DNA of 30,784 nucleotides from NCBI GenBank assembly GCA_037140715.1, contig JBAXDX010000029.1:1-30784 (forward strand), read 5' to 3'. This document shows, one piece after another, positions 8,392 through 15,908 of the stretch. The notes under the pieces were generated by a model that saw only the letters and a list, made by a program, of their open reading frames with translations, ran no database searches and was not told the DNA's origin. Numbering within the stretch: the first letter of the stretch is position 1; each line of letters opens with the position of its first letter. This DNA comes from JAUZPB01 sp037140715. Its GTDB lineage: Bacteria; Bacteroidota; Ignavibacteria; Ignavibacteriales; SURF-24. A program made the position numbers and the translations under genes.

Positions 8392-8422
8392 TTTGATGAT
8401 ATCCCCGTCTGTAGTAAATTAG
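8392..8422 (+). promoter_or_regulatory. Possible Bacteroidota-type promoter for the TlpA-like gene
   Basis: TTTG (8392-8395), a 19-base spacer, then TAAATTAG (8415-8422), one base off TAnnTTTG. Transcription would start near 8430, about 55 bases before the ATG. The single mismatch makes this weaker than the alaS and tRNA promoters. Confidence 0.4.
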
Positions 8423-8486
8423 ATCTGTTATTAATAAAATTATCTTAAAATAGAGAGAACCTTTAATTTTTCAGGAGTGTAACCGC

Positions 8487-9125
8487 ATGAGAGAATCGAA
8501 TAAGCCGAAAGAAAGAAAGATAGGCGTTAAGCAGACAGAAAAGAAACTGCTGATAGACCCGAAGTATAAGAATTTAATCTATACTACGGTAACAATCGCA
8601 GTAGTAGCTGTTTTTTTTATTATCAATAATTCACAGAGTGGACCAGAACAGGGTCCCTATCCGACAAACGGAACTGAAGCTTTATCAGAAAATCCTTTTC
8701 AGGGTAAAACTGCGATTGATTTTGATCTTCCCGGCTCGGACGGTAACAGGCTTAAGCTTTCCGGACTTAAAGGAAAGGTTGTTATAGTTGATTTTTGGGC
8801 TACCTGGTGCGCTCCATGCAGAAGGGGAATTCCCGACCTTGTGGATCTGAAAAATCGTTATGGCTCAAAAGGTCTGGAAATCGTGGGCATTTCTGTAGAT
8901 GAAGAGGATACAAAGAAAACTGTTCTGCCCTTTATTAAGGAATATAGCATCAATTACCCCGTAGTTTATGCAAATAATCAGGTGCGCCTTGACTATGGAG
9001 GAATCCAGTCTATTCCGACTTCATTCATCATAGATAAAAATGGGAAAATTGTTACTTCATACGAAGGACTTACCAGCAAAAGTAATTATGAAAACGAAAT
9101 TAAAAAGCTATTGGACAAATCCTGA
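8487..9125 (+). CDS. Membrane-anchored TlpA/ResA-like thioredoxin
   Basis: A 212-aa thiol-disulfide oxidoreductase, probably periplasmic and reducing disulfides, for example in apocytochrome c maturation. A lysine-rich cytoplasmic N-terminus (about 1-28) precedes one membrane segment (about 29-47, NLIYTTVTIAVVAVFFII) that acts as an uncleaved anchor. The AhpC/TSA-Redoxin-type fold follows, with AIDFDLPGSDG, VVIVDFWATWCAPC (active-site Cys108 and Cys111), the TlpA-type insert GLEIVGISVDEE and the cis-proline loop SIPTSF (Pro177). Length is usual for a single-domain TlpA protein. AGGAG lies about 9 bases before ATG 8487. It sits between a possible promoter and a convergent terminator. Its substrate cannot be told from context, as no cytochrome genes are adjacent. 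Confidence 0.93.
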   Translation: MRESNKPKERKIGVKQTEKKLLIDPKYKNLIYTTVTIAVVAVFFIINNSQSGPEQGPYPTNGTEALSENPFQGKTAIDFDLPGSDGNRLKLSGLKGKVVIVDFWATWCAPCRRGIPDLVDLKNRYGSKGLEIVGISVDEEDTKKTVLPFIKEYSINYPVVYANNQVRLDYGGIQSIPTSFIIDKNGKIVTSYEGLTSKSNYENEIKKLLDKS

Positions 9126-9152
9126 CATATCAGTCTTTCCGACAGTCCGTGA

Positions 9153-9190
9153 AAATAAAAAAGGGATGCTGTTAACATCCCTTTTATTTT
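9153..9190. terminator. Bidirectional terminator
   Basis: AAGGGATG (9161-9168) pairs with CATCCCTT (9176-9183) around a seven-base loop, and the stem is flanked by an A-run on the left and TTTATTTT on the right. It therefore fits intrinsic termination for both the TlpA-like gene (plus) and the convergent DUF971 gene (minus), whose stop codon it overlaps. Confidence 0.8.
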
Positions 9191-9563
9191 ACTCCTTTTC
9201 GTGGTGGCTATGAGTATGCTCAAAATCCTGATAAAGATTATCTTTAACCGTTAAATATTCCCCCAGCTTCCAAAGTAACTCCCAACTGTATATTCCATAA
9301 TTATAACCGTCTTTCCATCTGATATTCATAGCATAACCGCCAACCATATTAATTTCTGACACTTCATACATACCCGGCTTCTCCGGTAATTCAGACAATG
9401 CCTCATAGTGATGCCGGAGAATCGTTTCTCCCTTATTGCCGCCGGCATCGGGGGACTCATCTCTTAAAAATCTGAGCGGTAAAGTATGTTCTTTATCATT
9501 ATTCCATAAAATAGTAAGCGAATCCTTACCATTTAATTTGATTTTACCTGGGTATAGTGTCAT
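9189..9563 (-). CDS. DUF971 domain protein
   Basis: A 124-aa stand-alone DUF971 (gamma-butyrobetaine hydroxylase N-terminal-like) protein. Recognised from LTILWNNDKEHTLPLRFLRDESPDAGG in the first half and KPGMYEVSEINMVGGYAMNIRWKDGYNYGIYSWELL in the second, the two conserved blocks of the family. In eukaryotic hydroxylases this fold binds a structural zinc; stand-alone bacterial copies have no firmly established role. The C-terminus is rich in His and Glu (EHTHSHHEKE). AGGTGG lies about 11 bases before the ATG, inside the 3' end of a transposase remnant that ends only six bases upstream. The gene's original leader may therefore have been replaced. It converges on the TlpA-like gene. Confidence 0.85.
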   Translation of the reverse strand: MTLYPGKIKLNGKDSLTILWNNDKEHTLPLRFLRDESPDAGGNKGETILRHHYEALSELPEKPGMYEVSEINMVGGYAMNIRWKDGYNYGIYSWELLWKLGEYLTVKDNLYQDFEHTHSHHEKE

Positions 9564-9569
9564 AATATA

Positions 9570-9728
9570 TCAACCACCTGCTTTCTTTGCATAAATGTCT
9601 GACAAGGCTTCCCATGCCGTCAGACGTACTAATTGCACCCGATGATTATCAGGATTCATTTCCATGCCGAAAGGTGTTGTAAATGCTTCTGAGGCAGGTT
9701 GACCCAGGATAATCGGTATTCGTATCAT
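9570..9728 (-). pseudogene. Truncated IS1182-like transposase, N-terminal fragment
   Basis: About 52 codons from ATG 9728 to a stop at 9570. The reading RIPIILGQPASEAFTTPFG, MNPDNHRVQLVRLTAWEALS and DIYAKK follows the N-terminal pattern of IS1182/DUF772-type transposases (PFG...L.P.NRWV.LA..IPW....Y). Family members run to several hundred residues, so nearly the whole catalytic part is missing. No terminal inverted repeat is visible next to it. The nearby MITE (10275-10419) has ends of the GAGGCTG type that I associate with the same broad group. An upstream in-frame ATG at 9779 adds 17 unrelated residues. Confidence 0.6.
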
Positions 9729-10274
9729 TTTTGATTCTCTTCTTGTGGAATATATACAGATTTTACATGCAATATACACTTCTCAGCGCACTTATCCTTA
9801 TAATCGCACTCATTTTTCTCTTTCAGCGAGTAAAACAGACGATAATGATTGTGATTAAGAATTTAACCGGGAATGTATTTTCGATACTGGCAATATCCGA
9901 AAATTACCAGATGCAATACCATAAAACATAACTCATTCACATTAACTAAACCCCCGACCGCGGAACGACAACCAGGTAAGGTAAAGTATGATTCTGCACC
10001 ATTTTCGCATGTCTGATGTATCCGCTCAAAAAACAGGACGATTTTTTCTCATAACCATACATCTACTTATCTCTTCAGGGAGAATTAGTATGAAATGAAT
10101 CATAGTTAATCATTTAATCATAATTATGACACATGAGTAATTAAGAAGAAAATTTGTCGTATATCCGTCAACTGACAACCTTCAGTATATTGACTTCTTG
10201 TATTTATACACAATATTTAGTACTTTTCTACGAAGTTTTTAATATACTCTGTAATAAATGAGTCATCTATAAAA
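9729..10274. other. Gene-poor stretch, left of the MITE-like element
   Basis: About 545 bases with no convincing gene. A short open frame (9731-9931, plus) encodes a hydrophobic segment but lacks a ribosome binding site and recognisable homology. AATCAT occurs three times at 10098-10120, the last overlapping a perfect 12-base palindrome TCATAATTATGA (10118-10129). This looks like decayed sequence beside mobile-element debris. Confidence 0.5.
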
Positions 10275-10419
10275 AGAGGCTGACTAAAAAATAATCCGGA
10301 GTCGGAAAAGATAGGGACACCTTATTATATTAGGTATTTAACATCACACATCTAATATAATAAAGACTGGGATTTCACGTTACCAAAAACCCGAATACTT
10401 TATTTTTTAGTCAGCCTCT
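10275..10419. mobile_element. MITE-like element with 20-bp perfect terminal inverted repeats
   Basis: A 145-bp non-coding element bounded by AGAGGCTGACTAAAAAATAA (10275-10294) and its exact reverse complement (10400-10419). Inside it a second perfect inverted repeat, TTATTATATTAG (10322-10333) / CTAATATAATAA (10352-10363), would form a nested hairpin. GAGGCTG followed by an A-run resembles ends of IS1182-type insertion sequences. No target-site duplication can be made out at the flanks. It carries no coding capacity, so movement would need a transposase supplied in trans. Confidence 0.75.
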
Positions 10420-10456
10420 ATCGATTTCAGCTTAAATCTGAAGTCTAAAATCGATA
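10419..10456. repeat. Inverted repeat abutting the MITE right end
   Basis: TATCGATTT (10419-10427) and AAATCGATA (10448-10456) are perfect inverted copies; a smaller alternative stem TTCAG/CTGAA (10426-10430/10438-10442) lies within. It could be the palindromic target of the element, or a leader or terminator structure upstream of the kinase gene. Nothing else is visible between here and the ribosome binding site AAAGGTGG at 10585-10592. Confidence 0.35.
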
Positions 10457-10601
10457 ATCAGACCTTTCCGGAGTGACCTCTTAAAAATGAATAAAAAAAA
10501 TGCGACTATTCATATTGCCGGCTGAAAAACCTGCCAGTTATTCGGGAAAACCAAAGGCTCTGTTCAGGAAGAGAACTATTATATAAAGGTGGAAATAAAG
10601 T

Positions 10602-12089
10602 ATGAGCAGTGAAAATCAGAAAACACTTCTCCTTGTGGAAGATGAAGTTATCATAGCCATGAGCAATAAAAGGGACCTTGAGAAATCAGGGTATAAGATT
10701 ATCATTATAAATACTGGCGAAAAAGCTATTGAGATATTCAAAAAAAATAATTCGATAGATTTAATCCTTATGGATATCAATCTGGGACCAGGTATAGATG
10801 GCACGGAAACGGCAATAGCGCTACTAAAAGAACGCGTAATCCCTGTAATATTTTTATCAGGACATACAGAACCTGAAATAGTAAAGAAAACAGAGAAGAT
10901 ACCATTCTATGGTTATGTAGTAAAGAATTCCGGGATTATGATTCTCGATGCATCTATAAAAATGGCTTTTCGCCTTTTTGAGTCGCGGATGACGGGATCT
11001 GAAAATGATGCTTCCCGGAGAAGGATTTATGAAAGTTCCAAAACCCCAACCATTATACTGGATAGTCAAAACTATGAAATTATAGATTGCAATCCGGCAG
11101 CTGTTTCCATCTATGCTTTCTCATCCAGAGAAGAAATCCTCGGTAAAACCCCTCTTGATGTATCAGCACCACAACAATATGATGGAACATTTTCGTCCGA
11201 AAAGGTAAAATATTTTATAGACAAAGCTTTGGCTGAAGATGAAATCATTTTTGAATGGCTGCATCAACGTCCTGACGGAAAATTGTGGGATGCCGAAGTC
11301 CGTCTGATGAGTTTTTATTCAAATGGACAAAAGTTTCTACAGTTTACTCTTCAGGATATCACCAATCGTAAACAGGTGGAAAAATCTTTGCGGGAGAGTG
11401 AGGAACTGCATCGTATTCTTATCGAACAATCGCCTATTGCCATTGAATTTTACAATCCCAAAGGCATGCTTGTGAACGCTAACCCGGCCTGTCTGCAATT
11501 GTTCGGGGTTACAGATGTAAACGAAATTAGTCAGTTTTCTCTCTTCGATGACCCGAACTTATCCGATGACTCTAAAGATAGTTTAAGACTCGGTAAGAAT
11601 ATCCGCTATCAGGCAGTTTTTGATTTTGATAAGGTCAGGGAATTTAATTTATATCATACTACAAAATCCGGTCTGATATGGCTCGATATACTAGTTACTA
11701 CAATAAAAGACAACGAGGAAGCTCCAAGCGGTTATCTGCTTCAGATACAGGATATCACCGAGCGCAAGTGGGCGGAGGAAGCACTACAGGAAAGTGAGGA
11801 AAAGCACCGGCTATTGGTGGAGAATAGCCATAACATTATCTATACGATGACTTCAGACGGAGTTTTTGTTTTTGTCTCCCCTGCATGGACAACGTTATTG
11901 GGACATCCGATTACACAAGTCATCGGACAGTCTTTTAAATTGTTTGTTCACCCTGAGGATGTTTCAAGGTACACGATATGGTTGCGAAAAGTGATTGCAA
12001 CTGAACAACAGTCGGTAGAAATTGAGTATCGCATACAGCACAATAAAACGGAACATGGCACTGGCACACCTCAAGCGCCGTTCCTTTGA
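10602..12089 (+). CDS. REC-PAS-PAS-PAS sensor, N-terminal part of a frameshifted histidine kinase
   Basis: First 495 codons of what appears to be one long hybrid kinase. The receiver (about 7-125) has acidic VEDE, phosphoacceptor Asp58 (LILMDINLG), FLSGHTE and Lys108 in GYVVKNSG. That last motif is common in receivers leading into PAS-rich kinases. PAS domains follow at about 135-260, 266-390 and 397 to the break, each closed by a DITxRK or similar joint and a LRESEE/LQESEE repeat. The third PAS breaks after EYRIQ: the frame runs on into HNKTEHGTGTPQAPFL and stops at 12089. Shifting back one base at 12045-12048 restores the expected NGTWHWHTSSAVPLRDKTG, which joins the next coding part. AAAGGTGG nine bases before ATG 10602 supports the start. 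As it stands, the product lacks a kinase core. Confidence 0.85.
   Translation: MSSENQKTLLLVEDEVIIAMSNKRDLEKSGYKIIIINTGEKAIEIFKKNNSIDLILMDINLGPGIDGTETAIALLKERVIPVIFLSGHTEPEIVKKTEKIPFYGYVVKNSGIMILDASIKMAFRLFESRMTGSENDASRRRIYESSKTPTIILDSQNYEIIDCNPAAVSIYAFSSREEILGKTPLDVSAPQQYDGTFSSEKVKYFIDKALAEDEIIFEWLHQRPDGKLWDAEVRLMSFYSNGQKFLQFTLQDITNRKQVEKSLRESEELHRILIEQSPIAIEFYNPKGMLVNANPACLQLFGVTDVNEISQFSLFDDPNLSDDSKDSLRLGKNIRYQAVFDFDKVREFNLYHTTKSGLIWLDILVTTIKDNEEAPSGYLLQIQDITERKWAEEALQESEEKHRLLVENSHNIIYTMTSDGVFVFVSPAWTTLLGHPITQVIGQSFKLFVHPEDVSRYTIWLRKVIATEQQSVEIEYRIQHNKTEHGTGTPQAPFL
12042..12049 (+). other. Frameshift site (net -1) inside the third PAS domain
   Basis: The upstream frame reads AAT AAA ACG at 12042-12050. 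The conserved PAS sequence resumes with AAC GGA starting at 12047. One extra A in the A-run at 12045-12048 would join both halves without a break. The site is not a standard X XXY YYZ slippery heptamer and no obvious downstream stimulator was seen, so mutation or a sequencing/assembly error is likelier than programmed frameshifting. Confidence 0.75.
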
Positions 12090-13300
12090 GGGACAAAACC
12101 GGGGTAATCTTCAGCTTTGAGGGCAATGCAAGAGATATTACCGAACGCAGACTGGCCGAACAGGCAGTACACGAAAGCGAGGAAAAGTTAAACACCCTTT
12201 TTAGCTCAATGACCGAAATGGTGGTGTTGCACGAATTAGTGTTTAACGAGCAGAATACTGTGATAAATTACCGGATAACCGATTGTAATCATGCCTTTAC
12301 TAAGGTTACCGGAATAAAAAAAGAAGATGCCATAGGAAAACTCGCTACAGAAGTTTATCAGACTGATACGCCACCACACCTTGAAAAATTTATTCATGTT
12401 GGATCTACAGGTGAACCTTGTGAATACTCCGCTTACTTTGCCCCAATGGACAAGCATTTTATGATATCGGTGGTTTCACCTCTGAAAAATCATGTGGCAA
12501 CCATTTCCACCGATGTTACCGCTATCCGGCAGATACAAGAGGTAATGGCTACTATAAACAAGGAACTCGAGAACTATCTCTATATAGCATCCCACGACCT
12601 CCGGGCTCCGCTGGTTAATATACAGGGATTCAGTCAGCGTCTGCAAAAACAGGCGGATTCGATAAAATCTTTCCTGGATGAACATCAGCTTGAAACAAAA
12701 GCAATGACTATTTTGGATAAAATTACTAATGAAGATATCCCTAAAACGTTAAATTTCATCTTCTCGAATGTAATCAAAATGGATTCTCTCATAAACGGGC
12801 TTTTGCAGATATCCAGAACCGGACAAATTAAGATGGTCATTAGAAAAATTGACATGTCCAAGTTGTTCAAAACAATCATTACAGCTCTCAACTTTCAGAT
12901 AACTGAACTTTCCGCCAAAGTAATGGTTGAAGATATATCTGATTGCTATGGAGACGAGAATCAGCTTAATCAGCTTTTCTCCAATATTATAAGCAATTCT
13001 CTGAAATACAGGGATAAAGCCAGACAGTTGGTTATAAAAATTACAAGTCGCACGCAATATAATAAAGTTATTTACAGTATTCAGGATTCAGGAATTGGAA
13101 TTGCTCCAAGACATATTGAAAGAATATGGGATATATTCTACAGGGTAGAGTTTAAATATCTGGAAGCAGGAGAAGGCCTTGGCTTAAGTATTGCAAAAAG
13201 AATTACCGATAAGCATAAGGGCAAAATATGGGCTGAATCTGAAGAAGGAAAAGGAAGTACTTTCTATATTGAATTACAAACAAACGTATTCACTGAATAA
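12086..13300 (+). CDS. PAS-histidine kinase, C-terminal part of the frameshifted gene
   Basis: Carries the end of the broken PAS (DKTGVIFSFEGNARDITERR), another PAS (about residues 35-148 from the nominal TTG start at 12086), HisKA with His170 in YIASHDLRAPLVNIQGFS, and HATPase_c with NIISNSLKYRD, DSGIGI and GEGLGL. The HisKA type (ELENYLYIASHDLRAPL) is that of bacteriophytochrome-like kinases and resembles the kinase at 28808-30727. TTG 12086 overlaps the upstream stop by three bases and lacks a clear ribosome binding site; the frame is open further upstream, back to about 12047, as expected for a frameshift. If made as a separate protein it would be a sensor lacking its receiver. The single-domain response regulator at 13317 starts 16 bases after its stop and is the obvious phosphoacceptor. 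Confidence 0.85.
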   Translation: MRDKTGVIFSFEGNARDITERRLAEQAVHESEEKLNTLFSSMTEMVVLHELVFNEQNTVINYRITDCNHAFTKVTGIKKEDAIGKLATEVYQTDTPPHLEKFIHVGSTGEPCEYSAYFAPMDKHFMISVVSPLKNHVATISTDVTAIRQIQEVMATINKELENYLYIASHDLRAPLVNIQGFSQRLQKQADSIKSFLDEHQLETKAMTILDKITNEDIPKTLNFIFSNVIKMDSLINGLLQISRTGQIKMVIRKIDMSKLFKTIITALNFQITELSAKVMVEDISDCYGDENQLNQLFSNIISNSLKYRDKARQLVIKITSRTQYNKVIYSIQDSGIGIAPRHIERIWDIFYRVEFKYLEAGEGLGLSIAKRITDKHKGKIWAESEEGKGSTFYIELQTNVFTE

Positions 13301-13316
13301 AAAAAGGAATATTAAA

Positions 13317-13745
13317 ATGGAGAATGTTAAAGAACTTATAATCATAATTGCCGAAGATGATGACGGGCACGCAGAACTTATCAGGGAAGGTTTGCAGGAA
13401 TCCGGCGTTTATAATCAGATTATTCGTTTTGTAAACGGAGAAGAAACCTGGAATTTTTTATCGGGGACAGGCAGCCATGTTATTGATAAAAATAAAAGCT
13501 ATCTCTTACTGCTCGACCTGAATATGCCTAAAATGGATGGCGTTGAAGTGCTGGAAAAAATGAAAGGCAATGAGGAATTAAAAGATATACCTGTGATTAT
13601 ACTTACAACTACCGATGATCCAAGAGGAGTTGAGAATTGTTACAAACTCGGATGTAATGTTTATATAGTTAAACCGGTTGATTTCAAGAAATTTACAGAA
13701 ACGCTGAAGCGACTTGGTTTATTTATCCAGGTAATTAAAGTATAA
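13317..13745 (+). CDS. Single-domain response regulator (Rcp1/CheY-like)
   Basis: A 142-aa receiver domain with no output domain. Phosphorylation-site residues are all present: acidic AEDDD (13-17), Asp67 in LLLLDLNMPKMDG, Thr97/Thr98 in ILTTTDD and Lys119-Pro120 in YIVKPVDF. The long loop between beta-2 and beta-3 (FLSGTGSHVIDKNKSY) and the spacing resemble Rcp1-type regulators that pair with phytochrome-like kinases, which matches the kinase immediately upstream (stop 13300). ATG 13317 has AAGGA about nine bases upstream; longer readings start inside the kinase gene and are not supported. The next gene starts 43 bases downstream. It is the only free receiver in the window and so could also take phosphate from the chemosensory CheA, which has no CheY of its own here; that is inference. 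Confidence 0.92.
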   Translation: MENVKELIIIIAEDDDGHAELIREGLQESGVYNQIIRFVNGEETWNFLSGTGSHVIDKNKSYLLLLDLNMPKMDGVEVLEKMKGNEELKDIPVIILTTTDDPRGVENCYKLGCNVYIVKPVDFKKFTETLKRLGLFIQVIKV

Positions 13746-13788
13746 CAAAAAAAATAAAAATATTATTTAAAGTCAGGAAACTGTTATT

Positions 13789-15297
13789 ATGAAGACTCTT
13801 ATTATTGAAGACGATATCTACCTTATCGGGTTGATTAAAGAAAATATTGAAGCATGCGGTTTTCAAACTGTTGCTATCCATTCCGCCGAAGAGGCTATTC
13901 AATGGCTTACTGCTAATACCCCTCGCCTGATGGTACTGGATTACAGACTCCCCGACATGGATGGAAAGGAGTTTATTTCTGAATTAAAGAAATTACTTCC
14001 CGATATTCCTCCTTTCATTGTTTCTACCGGCCAGGGCGATGAGCGGATAGCTGTTGATATGATGAAACTCGGAGCCAGGGACTATATCATTAAGGACCAT
14101 TACTTCCTTGAAAGACTCCCTGAAGTTGTCAAAAGAGTAAACAGAGAGATTGAGAGTGAAACCAAACGTAAGCAGGCAGAAGAGAGATTACAGAAGAGCG
14201 AGACAACCCGTGTCAAAATGGTTGCAAATATCGGAGATGTAATCGTTATTATTGACAAAGACGGAATCAACAGGTACAAAAGCCCGAACATTGAAAAATG
14301 GTTTGGCTGGAAACAGGAAGAGCTTGTCGGTGTCAGTATATGGAACAATGTTCATCCCGATAACTTGGAATCAGCACAAAAGTTCTTCGACTCTCTTATG
14401 GGTGAACCTGATGCAGCCAAAACAACGGAGTTTCAGTACTTGTGCAAAGACGGCAGTTACAAGTGGATAGAAATTACCGTAGCTAATCTCTTGCATGACC
14501 CTGATATCCATGGGTATTTAGGAAACTACCATGACATAAGCACACGAAAGACAGCAGAGAAAGAGATTAAATTAAAAAATGAACAACTCATTACATTAAA
14601 TGCTGAAAAGGATAGATTGTTTTCCATTATAGCGCATGACCTTCGCGGACCTTTTCAGGGAATCTTAGGATTTTCTGATACACTAACCTGGGAATCTGAG
14701 TCTCTTAGTAAAGAAGATGTATGCGAGTACAATAAGGAACTTAACAATGCGCTTAAAAAACAATATGAATTGCTCGATGACCTGTTAAATTGGTCGCGCA
14801 TACAGTTGAAGAGCTTTAAACTGAAACTGGAAGATTTTGTTTTAGCCACAAAAGTAGAGATGGTCATTGAACGGTTAAATATAAATGCTTCTCAAAAACA
14901 AATTTCTATAATTAATAATATAGCATGGCACCTGATCATTTCAGGCGATTCAAAACTGATGGATTCAGTTTTTCGCAATCTGATTGCAAATGCGATTAAA
15001 TTCGCTAACCCAAAAGGCAGAATAGAAATATCTGCAGTAAGAAAAGATGAGTTTTTCATTGAAATATCAGTAGCTGATAACGGCATTGGTATTTCCGAAG
15101 AAGTACTTGCTAAATTGTTCAGGATTGATGTTATTTATAGTACGCCAGGTACTGATAATGAGGCAGGCACCGGGCTGGGGCTTATATTATGCGATGAAAT
15201 TATAAAAAGTCATAACGGTAAGATACGAGTTGAAAGTCAGGTCGGGATAGGAAGCACATTCTCTTTCACATTCCCCTGTCCTGAAAGCAAATCATGA
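13789..15297 (+). CDS. REC-PAS hybrid histidine kinase
   Basis: A soluble 502-aa kinase. The receiver (1-120) has IIEDD, Asp51 in MVLDYRLPDMDG, Ser/Thr79-80 and Lys102 in YIIKD. PAS (about 137-253) has the PAS_3-like CKDGSYKWIEIT and ends DISTRKTAEKEI. HisKA has His283 in SIIAHDLRGPFQGILGFSD. HATPase_c has NLIANAIKFAN (Asn401), ADNGIGI (Asp430) and GTGLGL (460-465). The PFQGILGF H-box tail and the LFRID...TPGTDNEAGTGLGL lid match the minus-strand kinase at 5630-7165 closely, so the two are probably duplicates. AGGA lies about 11 bases before ATG 13789. The chemosensory operon begins 83 bases downstream on the same strand without a visible terminator, so co-transcription is possible. With no output domain, phosphate must leave to another protein. 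Confidence 0.93.
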   Translation: MKTLIIEDDIYLIGLIKENIEACGFQTVAIHSAEEAIQWLTANTPRLMVLDYRLPDMDGKEFISELKKLLPDIPPFIVSTGQGDERIAVDMMKLGARDYIIKDHYFLERLPEVVKRVNREIESETKRKQAEERLQKSETTRVKMVANIGDVIVIIDKDGINRYKSPNIEKWFGWKQEELVGVSIWNNVHPDNLESAQKFFDSLMGEPDAAKTTEFQYLCKDGSYKWIEITVANLLHDPDIHGYLGNYHDISTRKTAEKEIKLKNEQLITLNAEKDRLFSIIAHDLRGPFQGILGFSDTLTWESESLSKEDVCEYNKELNNALKKQYELLDDLLNWSRIQLKSFKLKLEDFVLATKVEMVIERLNINASQKQISIINNIAWHLIISGDSKLMDSVFRNLIANAIKFANPKGRIEISAVRKDEFFIEISVADNGIGISEEVLAKLFRIDVIYSTPGTDNEAGTGLGLILCDEIIKSHNGKIRVESQVGIGSTFSFTFPCPESKS

Positions 15298-15380
15298 TTC
15301 GAAAAAGCGACTGAATCTGTCAGGGTACAGTTATCTTTTCAATGTTGTCAGGTTAAGTTCAAAACTTTTATTACGAGGCT

Positions 15381-15908
15381 GTGGCAAGGGATAGTTCTAC
15401 AGAAGCGAATCATAAAATCACAGGGAGCTTTTTTACAGACATGGAAAGTAAGTTTAAGGCTGTTATCTTTTCTCTTGGGCAAAGGAAATATGCCATTGGC
15501 CTGGATGCAGTTGAGCATGTAATCTGTTCAGTTGAGATTACTCCGCTTCCCAAAGCTCCGGATATTATACTCGGCATTGTCAGCCTTCACGGCGATATTA
15601 TTCCTGTTATTAATATCAGGAAAAGGCTTTTGATGCCCGATCGGGAAATCTCCGTCAGCGACCAAGGGCTGATTATCAAAACCCGGCGGCGGCTCTGCAT
15701 GTTTGTTGACTCGGTTGAAGGTTGCCTGGAAATTCCGGAGTCGGAAATTACTTTTGGAAAGAATATCTGGGATAATACCGGCTGTATTGAAGGTATAATA
15801 ATGGTTAACAACGATATTACACTTATTAATAATCCCGATAAGTTTTTTAATCCCGATGAAGAAAAACAGATAGACCAGGCACTTAATATAGCCAGGGGAA
15901 ACGATTAG
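15381..15908 (+). CDS. CheW-like adaptor 1 of a Wsp/ACF-type chemosensory operon
   Basis: A coupling protein of 175 aa that should link the MCP to CheA at the membrane array. The CheW fold is seen from KFKAVIFSLGQRKYAIGLDAVEHV through LPKAPDIILGIVSLHGDIIPVINI to the final FGKNIWDNTGCIEGIIMVNNDITLINNPDKFF. The normally invariant Arg of the xNLRGxxxP turn is His here (SLHGDIIP), which may weaken receptor or CheA contact; the second CheW of the operon keeps the Arg. The start is uncertain. GTG 15381 has GAGG only two bases upstream, while ATG 15441 (MESKFKAVIF) fits the domain edge but lacks a Shine-Dalgarno. The stop codon abuts the ATG of the CheR gene (15909), so the two are translationally coupled. 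By position it corresponds to WspB. Confidence 0.88.
   Translation: MARDSSTEANHKITGSFFTDMESKFKAVIFSLGQRKYAIGLDAVEHVICSVEITPLPKAPDIILGIVSLHGDIIPVINIRKRLLMPDREISVSDQGLIIKTRRRLCMFVDSVEGCLEIPESEITFGKNIWDNTGCIEGIIMVNNDITLINNPDKFFNPDEEKQIDQALNIARGND

Noticed and set aside
9731..9931. Short hydrophobic open frame beside the transposase remnant
   Set aside because: No Shine-Dalgarno, no family resemblance, and it lies antisense to the remnant in decayed DNA; hydrophobicity is easily produced by T-rich sequence.
10098..10129. AATCAT repeats considered as a CRISPR or origin-like array
   Set aside because: Only three six-base copies with unequal short spacing; no repeat-spacer structure or DnaA-box-like series.
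12042..12089. Programmed -1 ribosomal frameshifting in the split kinase
   Set aside because: The A-run does not form a proper slippery heptamer in the upstream frame, and re-pairing would read TAA in the P site; a mutation or sequencing error is simpler.
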